The notes: generated by a model from the sequence alone, not told the origin. Positions 25,219 to 34,478 are shown, numbered from the stretch's first letter. The stretch is 64,000 nt of DNA from Pseudomonadota bacterium (GCA_018241425.1 JAFEDU010000007.1:1-64000), one strand, 5' to 3'. A program made the numbers and translations.

Positions 25219-26028
25219 ATGAATCGACTCAAGGACAAGGTGGCTGTCGTGCTCGGCGCCGCCGGCCAGGACAACATGGGGCAGGTCATCGCGCGGCGCT
25301 TCGCCGGGGAGGGCGCGCGCGTCGTGGTCGCCGGCCGCAAGGCCGAGGCGCTGGCAATGCTCGCAGCCGAGCTCGGTGGCCAGAGCGTCGTGTGCGACAT
25401 CACGCGCAAGGCCGACCTCGAGGCCCTCGCCCAGGCGGCGCGGCAGGCATACGGTCGCATCGACATCGCCATCAACTGCACCGGCTGGGGCCTCATGGCG
25501 AAGCTGCGCGACACCACCGAGGCGCAGATCGACGGCCTGATGGACCTGCAGTTCAAGGGCGTGTTCTTCTTCCTGCAGGTGTTCGCGGAAGCGCTCGCCG
25601 CCTCCGGGGGCGGCTCCATCGTCACCATGTCCTCGGCCTCCGTGTACGCGCTGCTCTACAACCATGCCGCCTACATCGGCACCAAGGCCGGGGCGGACGC
25701 ACTGGTGCGCTGCTTCGCCAACGAGTACGGGGCGAAGGGCGTGAAGGTGAACTCGCTCGCCCCCGGGCTCACCTCGACCCCGATGACCGAGAAGGAGATG
25801 GGGATGCCGGGCCTCAAGGAGGCGTTCGTGCGCGAATACCCCCTGGGCAGGATCGGGACGCCCGAGGACGTGGCCGAGGCCGCCCTGTGGCTGGCCACCC
25901 CCGAGAGCTTCATGACCGGCCAGGTCCTGCAGGTGAACGGGGGCCTCACACTGCGCCGCAACCCCCTGCCGCGGGACATCAACGCGAGCCTGGCGGCCGC
26001 CCGGGAGGGCTCAGCACGGCCTGCTTGA
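25219..26028 (+). CDS. SDR-family oxidoreductase
   Basis: The 269-residue SDR has a slightly expanded cofactor loop (LGAAGQDNMG), then AGRKAEAL suggesting NADP, INCTGWG in place of NNAG, Ser in MSSASVYA, and YIGTK with the catalytic Tyr/Lys. PGLTSTPMTEKEMG is the substrate-loop region. Its stop TGA (26026-26028) lies only a few bases before the operator at 26032, so the next operon starts right behind it. Likely a ketone/alcohol oxidoreductase in the catabolic pathway. Confidence 0.91.
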   Translation: MNRLKDKVAVVLGAAGQDNMGQVIARRFAGEGARVVVAGRKAEALAMLAAELGGQSVVCDITRKADLEALAQAARQAYGRIDIAINCTGWGLMAKLRDTTEAQIDGLMDLQFKGVFFFLQVFAEALAASGGGSIVTMSSASVYALLYNHAAYIGTKAGADALVRCFANEYGAKGVKVNSLAPGLTSTPMTEKEMGMPGLKEAFVREYPLGRIGTPEDVAEAALWLATPESFMTGQVLQVNGGLTLRRNPLPRDINASLAAAREGSARPA

Positions 26029-26031
26029 AAA

Positions 26032-26049
26032 AAACAGTCATGACTGATT
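26032..26049. promoter_or_regulatory. Putative TetR operator C (SDR/Rieske/E1-E2 operon)
   Basis: AAACAGTC-AT-GACTGATT: 8-bp arms with one mismatch around a 2-bp centre. It overlaps the -35-like TTGTAT at 26048-26053 of the promoter before the SDR at 26140. Confidence 0.72.
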
Positions 26050-26075
26050 GTATCTTAGCGCTCCTCGCCTATAAT
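26048..26075 (+). promoter_or_regulatory. Sigma70-type promoter for the 26140 operon
   Basis: The -35-like TTGTAT (26048-26053) is 16 bases from a perfect TATAAT at 26070-26075, which is 65 bases before the SDR start. The -35 overlaps the right arm of operator C, so repressor binding would block polymerase. Confidence 0.68.
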
Positions 26076-26139
26076 TCAATCGGCTGCAACCCAACGAACT
26101 AGGGCGGGGGCTCGATCCCTCGCGCACCAGGAGCACGCG

Positions 26140-26901
26140 ATGGATCTGGGTCTGAGGGGGAAAAAGGCGATCGTCACCGGCGCCACCAAGGGCATCGGCC
26201 GCGCCATCGTCGAACTGTTCGCCCAGGAGGGCGCCGACGTCGCGCTGTGCGCCCGGGCCGAGGACGAGGTCGCCAGTGCCGTGCAGGAACTCAAGGGCCG
26301 GGGCGTGAACGTCTTCGGCGATGCCGTCAACGTGCGCGACGGCGAGGCCTACAAGGCCTTCCTCGAGAAGGCGGCCGGCGCCCTGGGCGGGTGCGACATC
26401 TTCATCCCCAACGTCAGCGCCGGCGGCGGCTTCGACAGCGAGAAGAACTGGGTCAAGAGCTTCGAGGTCGACGTGCTGCACACCGTGCGTGGCTGCGAGG
26501 CGCTCATGCCGCACCTGGAAAAGAGCGGCTCGGGCTCCATCGTCATCATCGCCTCTACCAATGCGCTCGAGACCTTCGGCGTCCCGCAGGCCTACAACGC
26601 CATGAAGGCCGCCCTCATCACCTACGGCAAGCAGCTCGCGCAGCACGTCGGCCGCAAGGGCGTGCGCGTCAACTCGGTATCCCCGGGCCCCATCTACTTC
26701 GACGGCGGCGCCTGGGAGCTGGTGAAAGGCACCATGCCCAAGCTGTACGACTGGGCCATCAAGCAGATCCCCAACGGCCGGATGGGGACGCCGGAGGAGA
26801 TCGCGCGCGTGGTCGCCTTCGTCGCGAGCCCCGCGGCATCGCTGATCAGCGGCTCAAACGTCGTGGCCGACAACGGCTTCACCAAGCGCGTGCAGTTCTA
26901 G
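26140..26901 (+). CDS. SDR-family oxidoreductase
   Basis: The 253-residue SDR has TGATKGIG (cofactor loop, about 12-19), LCARAED, IPNVSAGG replacing NNAG, IIASTNALET with the Ser, and YNAMK as Tyr/Lys. The ATG follows GGAG. It is the first gene of an operon with a Rieske oxygenase and E1/E2 genes behind a consensus-like promoter and operator C. A dihydrodiol- or hydroxyacyl-type dehydrogenation next to the oxygenase is plausible. Confidence 0.93.
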   Translation: MDLGLRGKKAIVTGATKGIGRAIVELFAQEGADVALCARAEDEVASAVQELKGRGVNVFGDAVNVRDGEAYKAFLEKAAGALGGCDIFIPNVSAGGGFDSEKNWVKSFEVDVLHTVRGCEALMPHLEKSGSGSIVIIASTNALETFGVPQAYNAMKAALITYGKQLAQHVGRKGVRVNSVSPGPIYFDGGAWELVKGTMPKLYDWAIKQIPNGRMGTPEEIARVVAFVASPAASLISGSNVVADNGFTKRVQF

Positions 26902-26915
26902 GGCGGACAAAGCCC

Positions 26916-28280
26916 ATGGGCTCGGCCGACGACTTCCTGAGGCGCTCGCAGTCGCCGGCCTTCACGCCGGTCAAGCGCGTGCGCCCGGAAGACAGCCCGG
27001 GCACCCCTGCGGGCAAGGCCCCCGACCCCGAGCTCGGCCACGAGGTCATCGACCAGCGCCGCTACTTCTCGGCCGAGTTCATGCAGCTCGAGTGGGAGAA
27101 GATGTGGACGCAGGTGTGGCTCCTGGGCCCGCGCCTGATCGACATCCCGGAACCCGGGGACTACGAGGTCACCGAGATCGGGCGCGAGTCGATCCTCGTC
27201 GTGCGCCAGGAGGGCGGCGGCGTGCGCGCCTTCTACAACGTCTGCCAGCACCGCGGCAACCGCCTGCGCGCGGCCGGCCTGGGCAGCACCGGCGACTCAC
27301 GCTCGTTCGTGTGCGCTTACCACCACTGGGAATACGAGCTCGACGGCAGCTACCGCCGCATCCCCGACCTCGACACGTTCCCGCAGGGCTGCCCGAAGGG
27401 GGGCCTGAAGGAGGTGCACTGCGACACCTGGGGTGGCTTCGCGTGGTTCTCGCTCGCCGACAGGCCCGAGCCGCTCAAGAGCTTCTTAGGCCCGATCCCG
27501 CAGCACCTGGAGCCCTACAACCTCGACCGCATGGTGCAGACGCGCGACATCACGGTCGAGTGGAACTGCAACTGGAAGACCTCGGTGGACGCGTTCAACG
27601 AGAGCTACCACGTGCAGGGCATCCACCCGCAGCTCCTCTACTACCTGCACGACCTGGACATCCAGATCGACTGCTACGAGAAGCACAGCCGCTACCTGAT
27701 CCCCTTCGGCACGCTCTCCCCGCGGGTGCGCAAGCCCCCGGCGATCCCCGAGCCGATCAAGACCATCATGAAGGGCGCCGGTATCGACCCGGCCGACTAC
27801 GACGCACCGATCAACAACATCCGCCGCGACGTGCAGAAGCACAAGCGCCAGTACGGCAAGACCCAGGGGCGCGACTACTCGCGCCTGAACGACGACCAGC
27901 TGACCGACGACTACCACTACCTGATCTTCCCCAACCTGTCGCTCAACGTGCACGCCGACGACTTCTGGATCTTCCGCCAGCGCCCGCATCCCACCGACCC
28001 GGACCGCATGTTCTACGACATCCTCACCTACGACCTCGTGCCCGAAGGCCAGGAGTGGCCCGAGCGCGTGCGCCACCGCAACTGGAAGCACGGCGACAAG
28101 TCGATCGGCACGGTGCTCGACCAGGATGCCGCCAACCTGCCGGGCGTCCAGGCCGGCATGCACTCCAGGGGCTTCGGCGGCCTGTGGATCGGGCGCCAGG
28201 AGCTGCGCATCCGGCACTTCCACAAGGTGCTCGACGACTACATCTACGGCCCGGGCGGACACCCGCCCGGCGCCCCGTGA
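26916..28280 (+). CDS. Rieske non-heme iron oxygenase, alpha subunit (copy 1)
   Basis: This 454-residue oxygenase has the Rieske [2Fe-2S] ligands C110-x-H112 and C133-x2-H136. The mononuclear iron site is NESYHVQGIH with H232 and H237; the acidic ligand lies further C-terminal. It is clearly paralogous to the oxygenase at 47429, sharing the VLDQD and RHFHK tail segments. No beta subunit, ferredoxin or reductase is adjacent, so it may be an alpha-only trimer served by the ferredoxin at 36931. ATG 26916 is 14 bases after the SDR stop. Substrate unknown; aromatic or terpenoid ring hydroxylation is inferred. Confidence 0.93.
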   Translation: MGSADDFLRRSQSPAFTPVKRVRPEDSPGTPAGKAPDPELGHEVIDQRRYFSAEFMQLEWEKMWTQVWLLGPRLIDIPEPGDYEVTEIGRESILVVRQEGGGVRAFYNVCQHRGNRLRAAGLGSTGDSRSFVCAYHHWEYELDGSYRRIPDLDTFPQGCPKGGLKEVHCDTWGGFAWFSLADRPEPLKSFLGPIPQHLEPYNLDRMVQTRDITVEWNCNWKTSVDAFNESYHVQGIHPQLLYYLHDLDIQIDCYEKHSRYLIPFGTLSPRVRKPPAIPEPIKTIMKGAGIDPADYDAPINNIRRDVQKHKRQYGKTQGRDYSRLNDDQLTDDYHYLIFPNLSLNVHADDFWIFRQRPHPTDPDRMFYDILTYDLVPEGQEWPERVRHRNWKHGDKSIGTVLDQDAANLPGVQAGMHSRGFGGLWIGRQELRIRHFHKVLDDYIYGPGGHPPGAP

Positions 28281-28295
28281 CGGGAAAGCCAAGCC

Positions 28296-29264
28296 ATGTC
28301 ATTCACGAGCGAGCGCCTGCGGCACGTCTACCGGCAGATGAAGACCATCCGCGAGTTCGAAGAGCGGCTGCACACCGAGATCGCCACCGGCGAGATCCCC
28401 GGGTTCACGCACCTGTACGCGGGCCAGGAGGCCGTCGCGGTCGGGGTGTGCGAACCGCTCACGGATGCGGACTACATCGCGAGCACCCACCGCGGCCACG
28501 GCCACTGCATCGCCAAGGGCTGCGACCTCACCGGCATGATGAAGGAGATCTACGGCCGCCGTGACGGGCTGTGCAAGGGCAAGGGTGGCTCGATGCACAT
28601 CGCGGACTTCGAGAAGGGCATGCTGGGCGCCAACGCCATCGTCGGGGGTGGGCCGCCGCTCGCGGTCGGGGCGGCCCTCGCGTGCCGCCAGCGCGGCGAC
28701 GGCACCGTCAGCGTCGCCTTCGGCGGCGACGGCAGCTGCAACCAGGGCACGGTGTTCGAGGCCATGAACCTCGCGGTGGTGCTGAAGGTGCCGGCGATAT
28801 TCGTGTTCGAGAACAACGGCTACAGCGAGCACACTGGCGTCTCCTACGCGGTGGGCTCGAAGGACATCGCCGGCCGGGCGCGCGCCTTCGGCATGCCGGC
28901 CGAGACCGTCGATGGCTCGGACTTCTTCGCCGTCAACGAGGGCATGCGGCGCGCGATCGCGCACGCGCGCGAGCAGGGCGGTCCGGCCGCCATCGAGGCC
29001 ATCACCACCCGCTTCTACGGGCACTTCGAGGGCGACCCGCAGCGCTACCGCGCCAAGGACGAGGTCGCCCGTCACCGCGAGACCATGGATTGCCTGAAGC
29101 GCTTCCGCGCGCGCATGGCGAAGGACGGACCCTTGAGCGGCGCCGAACTCGATGCCATCGACCAGGTGGTGGTCGCCGAGGTCGACACGGCGGTCAAGGC
29201 GGCCAAGGCCTCCCCGCTGCCGACGGAAGCCGACCTCACGACCGACGTGTACGTGCGCTACTGA
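28296..29264 (+). CDS. 2-oxoacid/acetoin dehydrogenase E1 component, alpha subunit
   Basis: The 322-residue thiamine-diphosphate subunit has THRGHGHCIAKG, the GLCKGKGGSMHI phosphorylation-loop-like region and the ThDP motif GDGSCNQGTVFEAMNLA ending at ENNGYSEHT. It follows the Rieske gene by 15 bases and precedes E1-beta by 27. The sequence style is that of acetoin-dehydrogenase-like E1 enzymes in catabolic operons. With beta and E2 it would decarboxylate a 2-oxo or alpha-hydroxyketone intermediate to an acyl-CoA. Confidence 0.93.
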   Translation: MSFTSERLRHVYRQMKTIREFEERLHTEIATGEIPGFTHLYAGQEAVAVGVCEPLTDADYIASTHRGHGHCIAKGCDLTGMMKEIYGRRDGLCKGKGGSMHIADFEKGMLGANAIVGGGPPLAVGAALACRQRGDGTVSVAFGGDGSCNQGTVFEAMNLAVVLKVPAIFVFENNGYSEHTGVSYAVGSKDIAGRARAFGMPAETVDGSDFFAVNEGMRRAIAHAREQGGPAAIEAITTRFYGHFEGDPQRYRAKDEVARHRETMDCLKRFRARMAKDGPLSGAELDAIDQVVVAEVDTAVKAAKASPLPTEADLTTDVYVRY

Positions 29265-29291
29265 AGCCGCGGCACCGGAGCGAGCACCGCT

Positions 29292-30308
29292 ATGCCCCAG
29301 CTTTCCATGCGCGATGCGATCAACCAGGCGCTGCACCAGGAGATGGCCCGTGACCCGCGGGTCATCGTGCTCGGCGAGGACGTCTCCGGCGGCGCCGGCG
29401 GCTCCTCCAACGAGCGCGAGGCCTCCGGGGGCATCTTCGGGGTGACCAAGGGCCTGCTGCCGAAGTTCGGCGCCGGGCGCGTGCTCGATACCCCGATCAG
29501 CGAGTCGGCCATCGTGGGGGCCGCCGCGGGAGCGGCGCTCGCCGGCCTGCGGCCGGTTGCCGAGCTCATGTTCGCGGACTTCGTCGGCGTCTGCATGGAC
29601 CAGATCTACAACCAGATCGCCAAGTTCCGCTACATGTTCGGCGGCAAGAGCACCTGCCCGGTCGTCATCCGCATGGCGATGGGCGCGGGCATGAACATGG
29701 GCGCGCAGCACTCGCAGTCGATCTACGCGCTCCTCACCTCGGTGCCGGGGCTGAAGGTCGTCGTGCCCTCCAACGCCTACGACGCCAAGGGACTCATGAT
29801 CCAGGCGATCCGCGACGACGATCCGGTGATGTTCTTCGAGCACAAGGCGCTCTACCCGCGCAAGAGCGAGGTGCCCGAGGAGGCCTACACCGTGAACTTC
29901 GGCGAGGCCAACGTGCTGCGCGAGGGGGACGACGCCACCGTGGTGGCCCTGGGGCGAATGGTGGTGTTCGCCGAGAAGGCGCTCGATGGCCTCGCCGCCG
30001 AGGGCATCAAGTGCGACCTCATCGACCCGCGCACCACCTCGCCGCTCGACCGCCGGACGATCCTGCAGAGCGTGGAGAACACCGGCCGGCTCATCGTCGT
30101 GGACGAGTCCCCGCCCCGCTGCAGCGTGGCGAGCGACATCGCCGCGATGGTGGCGAGCGAGGGCTTCGAGTCGCTGCAGGCCCCGGTCGAGCTGGTCACC
30201 ACCCCGCACGCGCCGGTGCCGTTCTCCCCCGGGCTCGAGCGCTCCTACGTGCCCGGCCCGCAGAAGATCGCCGACGCCATCCGCCGCTCGCTCAAGGGCC
30301 GCCGATGA
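29292..30308 (+). CDS. 2-oxoacid/acetoin dehydrogenase E1 component, beta subunit
   Basis: The 338-residue transketolase-like beta subunit has VLGEDVSGGAGG, DTPISESAIVGAAAGAAL, ELMFADFVGVCMDQIYNQ and the C-terminal DPRTTSPLDRRTI domain. Its TGA stop overlaps the ATG of E2 (30305-30308), showing translational coupling. Confidence 0.94.
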   Translation: MPQLSMRDAINQALHQEMARDPRVIVLGEDVSGGAGGSSNEREASGGIFGVTKGLLPKFGAGRVLDTPISESAIVGAAAGAALAGLRPVAELMFADFVGVCMDQIYNQIAKFRYMFGGKSTCPVVIRMAMGAGMNMGAQHSQSIYALLTSVPGLKVVVPSNAYDAKGLMIQAIRDDDPVMFFEHKALYPRKSEVPEEAYTVNFGEANVLREGDDATVVALGRMVVFAEKALDGLAAEGIKCDLIDPRTTSPLDRRTILQSVENTGRLIVVDESPPRCSVASDIAAMVASEGFESLQAPVELVTTPHAPVPFSPGLERSYVPGPQKIADAIRRSLKGRR

Positions 30309-31495
30309 GCGACATCCACGCGGTGACGATGCCCAAGTGGGGCATCGAGATGACCGAGGGCACGGTGAACGCACTGTCCGCGCGCGAGGGGCAGTCGATC
30401 GCCAAGGGGGATGCGCTGCTCGAGGTCGAGACCGAGAAGATCGTGAACACGGTGGAGTCGCCCGCCTCGGGCACGCTGCGCCGCTACCTGGTCGGCCCCG
30501 GGGATGTGAAGCCGGTCGGCTCCCTGGTCGCGGTGCTGGCGGATGCCGCCGTCAGCGATGCGGACGTGAGCGCCTTCATCGACCAGTTCCGCGGCGCGAG
30601 CGTGTCCTTCGACCCGGATGCCGCGGCACCCGCCACGGCCGCCGCGGACGGTGCACCCGCCGCGCCGGCTGCGGAGCAGCTGGTGAGTCCCGTGGCCGCG
30701 AAGCTCGCGGAAGCGCTAGGGATCGACATCACGGAGGTCGTGGGCACCGGCCGCAACGGGCGGGTGATGAAGGAGGACGTCGAGGCGCACGCCGCAAAGC
30801 GCGCGGGCGGCGGTGCCTGTGCCAATCCCGCCACGCGCACGCGCCTGTCGGCGGCGCGCCTTACCATCGCGCGGCGACTGCTCGAGTCCAAGCAGCAGAT
30901 CCCGCACTACCGGCTGGTGCGCGAGATCGACGCCGGAGCGCTCGTGATGCGGCGCGCGGCCGCGAAGGACCAGGGGAGCACTGCGAGCCTGAACGACTAC
31001 ATCGTGCACGCCTGCGCGGCGGCCCTGGTCCGGCACCCGGCCCTCAATGCGCAGCTCGAGGGCGAGGAACTCCTGACCTATCCGCACGCCGACATCGCGA
31101 TCGCGGTCGCGACCCCCGCCGGGCTCCTGACGCCCATCGTCCGCAGCGCCGACACGCTCCCGCTCGCCGAGCTCTCGGGCCTCGCGGCGGACCTCGCCGC
31201 CCGCGCCCGGGCCGGCACGCTCAGGCGCGAGGAGATCACGGGCGGCACCTTCACGGTCTCGAACCTCGGGATGTACGGTCTCGACCGCTTCGACGCGATC
31301 ATCAATCCGCCCCAGGTCGCGATCCTCGCGGTCGGCGCGCTGCGCGAGCGGGTCGTGGCCCGCGCCGGTAGCGCGGTGGTCGCCCCGACGCTGGTGCTCA
31401 CGCTGTCCTGCGACCACCGCGTGGTGGACGGGGCCGCGGGCGCCCTGTTCCTGAATGCGCTCTCGGAACTGCTGGAGCATCCCGGGACCGGCTGA
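30305..31495 (+). CDS. Dihydrolipoamide acyltransferase E2 component
   Basis: The 396-residue E2 has an N-terminal lipoyl domain with the lipoylated Lys in ETEKIVNTVES (K45). An Ala/Pro-rich linker leads to a peripheral-subunit binding domain (about 122-158, VSPVAAKLAEALGIDITEV). The acyltransferase domain has the catalytic DHRVVDG (H371). No E3 (lipoamide dehydrogenase) gene is in the window, so E3 is presumably borrowed from a housekeeping complex. It is the last gene of the 26140 operon. Confidence 0.94.
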   Translation: MSDIHAVTMPKWGIEMTEGTVNALSAREGQSIAKGDALLEVETEKIVNTVESPASGTLRRYLVGPGDVKPVGSLVAVLADAAVSDADVSAFIDQFRGASVSFDPDAAAPATAAADGAPAAPAAEQLVSPVAAKLAEALGIDITEVVGTGRNGRVMKEDVEAHAAKRAGGGACANPATRTRLSAARLTIARRLLESKQQIPHYRLVREIDAGALVMRRAAAKDQGSTASLNDYIVHACAAALVRHPALNAQLEGEELLTYPHADIAIAVATPAGLLTPIVRSADTLPLAELSGLAADLAARARAGTLRREEITGGTFTVSNLGMYGLDRFDAIINPPQVAILAVGALRERVVARAGSAVVAPTLVLTLSCDHRVVDGAAGALFLNALSELLEHPGTG

Positions 31496-31536
31496 ACGGC
31501 GGGCATTGCGCGCATGAGCCAATCAAGGGGGACCGA

Positions 31537-33420
31537 ATGCTGAGACGCCTCACGCTGTTCGTCGTTGCCGCCTGCGCCGTCAGCGCGCACGCGGATCCCG
31601 CACGGCCGGCCGGCGGGTCCTCGTCCCTCAAGGACGTGAGCGAGCTGTCCGCCGTGAAGTCGGCGGTCGACCCGGAGACCCTGCCCGGGGCGCCCGTGTA
31701 CCACCGCGTGTGTGCGCACTGCCACGAGGGTCAGGTCGCGAAGGCGCCGCACAAGATGTTCCTGCAGATGATGCCCGCGGCGAATATCCTCACCGCCCTC
31801 GACACGGGCCTCATGAAGGACCAGGCCGCGGGCCTGTCCGCCCAGGAGCGCCGGCAGGTAGCCGAGTACCTCGGCGGATCGCTGGCCGCGGCCGCCGGGC
31901 CGGCCCCGCCGCGTTGCACGGCTGCCGCGGCCACGTTCGATCTGAAACGGGCGCCGGCGGCGCTCGGGTGGGGACTGGACGCGTCCGGGTTCGTGCCGCA
32001 GGCCGCGGGCGGACTCGCAGCCGCGGACCTTGCGAACCTCACGCTCAAGTGGGCGTTCGCTTTCCCCGGCGCGATCCGCGCGCGCTCGCAGCCGGCGGTT
32101 GGCTGGGGCGCGGTGTACGTGGGTAGCCAGGACGGCACCGTGTACGCGCTCGACCTCGCCAACGGGTGCGTGCGCTGGACCTTCCAGGCGCCTGCCGAGG
32201 TGCGCACGGCGATCGTCGCCGCGCCCGGGGAGCCGCCGCGGCTCTACTTCGGGGACGTGATCGCACACGCCTATGCGGTGGATGCGCTCACCGGGCACCT
32301 CCTGTGGAGCACCAAGGTCGACGACCACCCGAATGCCACGGTCACCGGTACGCCCGCCTACCACGACGGCACCCTGTACGTTCCGGTGTCCTCGCTCGAG
32401 GTCACGAGCGCGGCCGATCCACACTACGAGTGCTGCAAGTTCCGCGGCTCGGTGGTGGCTCTCGATGCCGCCACCGGCACGCCGCGCTGGAAGGCCTACT
32501 CGGTGGCGCAGGAGCCGAAGCTCACGCGTACCACCGAGCGCGGCACGAAGGTATTCGCCCCGTCCGGGGCGCCGATCTGGGGCAGCCCGACGGTGGATGC
32601 GGCACGCGGCCTGCTGTACGTCGGCACGGGCGACAACTACAGCTCGCCGGCGGACGACAGCAGTGATGCCGTGATCGCCTTCAGGCTCGCGGACGGCTCG
32701 CGCGCCTGGGCGCGCCAGCTCACCGGACGCGATGCCTGGAACGTCGCCTGCATGATGCAGGCGAACCCCAACTGTCCCGGCGAGAACGGCCCGGACGTCG
32801 ATGTCTCCGCCCCGATCATCCCGTACCGCAGCCCGCAGGGGCGCGAGCTGCTGCTGGTCGGCCAGAAGAACGGCATGGTGTACGGGCTCGACCCGGATGC
32901 CGGCGGCAAGGTGGTCTGGGAGCAGCGCGTCAGCCGCGGCGGCATCCAGGGCGGGGTGGAGTTCGGGATGGCGCGCGAGGGCTCACGGCTCTACGTGCCG
33001 ATCGTCGACCTCGCCGACGGACACGACGGGCGCCACTACGACAGCGCCGCGCGCCCCGGCCTCTACGCGCTCGCGGCCTCGACCGGGAACCCGCTGTGGT
33101 CGGCGCCCGCGCCGCAGGCCTGCGGCGAGCGCAAGTTCTGTGACGGCGGGATCCTCGCGGCCGTCACCGCCATCCCGGGCGCGGTGCTGGCCGGGCACCT
33201 GGACGGCTGGCTGCGGGCCTACGATGCCGCGACCGGCAAGGTCATCTGGCAGTACGACGCCAACCAGGCGGTGAAGACCGTGTCGGGCGCACAGGCGCAC
33301 GGCGGGTCATTTGGCGGCCCGGGCCCGGTGGTGCGGGACGGTTACCTGATCGCGACCTCGGGCTACGGGCTGTACTTCCACATGCCCGGCAACGTGATGC
33401 TGGTGTTCGGGCGTAACTGA
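31537..33420 (+). CDS. PVA-dehydrogenase-like quinoprotein with N-terminal cytochrome c
   Basis: The 627-residue periplasmic product has a signal peptide (LFVVAACAVSAHA), then a cytochrome c domain (CAHCH, about 60-64, with MMP downstream). A PQQ-type beta-propeller follows with repeated LDLANGCVRW / LDAATGTPRW blade motifs. The segments TGDNYSSPADDSSDAV and CMMQANPNCPGENGPDVD are typical of polyvinyl-alcohol dehydrogenase (cytochrome). It would oxidise secondary alcohols in the periplasm. The heme domain is N-terminal, the reverse of the enzyme at 20737. It begins 41 bases after E2 and may belong to the same transcript. Confidence 0.88.
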   Translation: MLRRLTLFVVAACAVSAHADPARPAGGSSSLKDVSELSAVKSAVDPETLPGAPVYHRVCAHCHEGQVAKAPHKMFLQMMPAANILTALDTGLMKDQAAGLSAQERRQVAEYLGGSLAAAAGPAPPRCTAAAATFDLKRAPAALGWGLDASGFVPQAAGGLAAADLANLTLKWAFAFPGAIRARSQPAVGWGAVYVGSQDGTVYALDLANGCVRWTFQAPAEVRTAIVAAPGEPPRLYFGDVIAHAYAVDALTGHLLWSTKVDDHPNATVTGTPAYHDGTLYVPVSSLEVTSAADPHYECCKFRGSVVALDAATGTPRWKAYSVAQEPKLTRTTERGTKVFAPSGAPIWGSPTVDAARGLLYVGTGDNYSSPADDSSDAVIAFRLADGSRAWARQLTGRDAWNVACMMQANPNCPGENGPDVDVSAPIIPYRSPQGRELLLVGQKNGMVYGLDPDAGGKVVWEQRVSRGGIQGGVEFGMAREGSRLYVPIVDLADGHDGRHYDSAARPGLYALAASTGNPLWSAPAPQACGERKFCDGGILAAVTAIPGAVLAGHLDGWLRAYDAATGKVIWQYDANQAVKTVSGAQAHGGSFGGPGPVVRDGYLIATSGYGLYFHMPGNVMLVFGRN

Positions 33421-33439
33421 GCGGTGCCGCGCGGCGCGC

Positions 33440-33919
33440 TCAGGGCCCGCGCCGCGCGGCCTCGAGCGTCGCGATGTCGATCTTCTTCATCTTCATCATC
33501 GCCTGGAACGCGCGCTTGGCGGCGGCCGGGTCGGGATCGGTGGTCGCCTCCATCAGTGCCCGCGGGGTGATCTGCCACGACAGGCCCCAGCGGTCCTTGC
33601 ACCAGCCGCAGGCGCTCTCGGCGCCGCCGTTGCCGACGATCGCATCCCAGTAGCGGTCGGTCTCGGCCTGGTCCTCGGTCAGGACCTGGAACGAGAACGC
33701 CTCGCTGTGCTTGAACATGGGGCCGCCGTTCAGGCCCAGGCACGGGATCCCGAGCACCGTGAACTCCACCGTCAGCACCTGTCCCTGCTTGCCATTCGGG
33801 TAGTCCCCCGGGGCGCGGTGCACCGAGGTCACCGTGCTGTCGGGGAAGGTGCGGGCGTAGAAGCGGGCGGCTTCCTCCGCGGTGCCGTCGTACCAGAGGC
33901 AGATCACGTTACGGGCCAT
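33440..33919 (-). CDS. VOC-family PhnB-like protein
   Basis: The 159-residue protein matches the PhnB/3-dmu-9_3-mt glyoxalase-fold group: CLWYDGTAEEAARFYARTFPDS at the N-terminus, FTVLGIPCLGLNGGPMFK and the CGWCKDRWGLSWQITP segment. ATG at 33919 is used because the family motif begins immediately after it; the frame extends to 34006 without similarity. It is convergent with the quinoprotein. Function unknown; these are often stand-alone. Confidence 0.88.
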   Translation of the reverse strand: MARNVICLWYDGTAEEAARFYARTFPDSTVTSVHRAPGDYPNGKQGQVLTVEFTVLGIPCLGLNGGPMFKHSEAFSFQVLTEDQAETDRYWDAIVGNGGAESACGWCKDRWGLSWQITPRALMEATTDPDPAAAKRAFQAMMKMKKIDIATLEAARRGP

Positions 33920-34009
33920 AGCCTGCTCCTCATCCGTTGCGTGGACCGACCGGTCCCATGCTACGACGAAAGAGTGCCGCGGAATTCGACCGCCGCGGGC
34001 CGGCAACGC

Positions 34010-34405
34010 TTAGCGGACCGTACCGCTCGTCCAGAAATCGTCGCGCGGCGGGGGCGCGAACTTCTTCTTCGCGAGCGAGCTCGTCACGCAGTCCCAGCGG
34101 GGCGAGCGGGGCTGCGCCATGATCTTGCGGATCGACCCGTCGAGTGCCAGCTGGAACACGAGCCGCACGTGCCCGTCGGGGTCGGCGGGGGTGTCGCTGC
34201 ATTGCTTCATGCTGGCGCTCAGCGCCGGCCCCAGCGAGCGCACCATCTGCTGGATGTAGGCTGCGCCGGCCCCGCCGTCGTGCTCGTTCTTCTGCCCGGC
34301 GTCCCAGGCGGCGGCGAATTCCTTCTCATCGTCCGGGGCCAGCTGCGCCGCCGACACCGGACCCAGGAGGAGGGCCGCAAGGAGCGCTGCCGTGATCTTC
34401 TTCAC
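34010..34405 (-). CDS. Secreted protein of unknown function
   Basis: I do not recognise this 131-residue protein with confidence. It has a clear signal peptide (MKKITAALLAALLLGPVSA) and two cysteines (QCSDTP, WDCVTS) that could form a disulfide. The strand-like segment VRLVFQLALDGSIRKI is followed by KKKFAPPP, vaguely like a TonB-C-terminal-type fold. It is unlikely to be part of the catabolic system. Confidence 0.7.
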   Translation of the reverse strand: MKKITAALLAALLLGPVSAAQLAPDDEKEFAAAWDAGQKNEHDGGAGAAYIQQMVRSLGPALSASMKQCSDTPADPDGHVRLVFQLALDGSIRKIMAQPRSPRWDCVTSSLAKKKFAPPPRDDFWTSGTVR

Positions 34406-34478
34406 CTGAACCTCCGCTCACCCGTGCCGGCGCATCATCCGCACTGGCGGGGAGCCCGGCAAGGTGCCGCAGCGCGCC

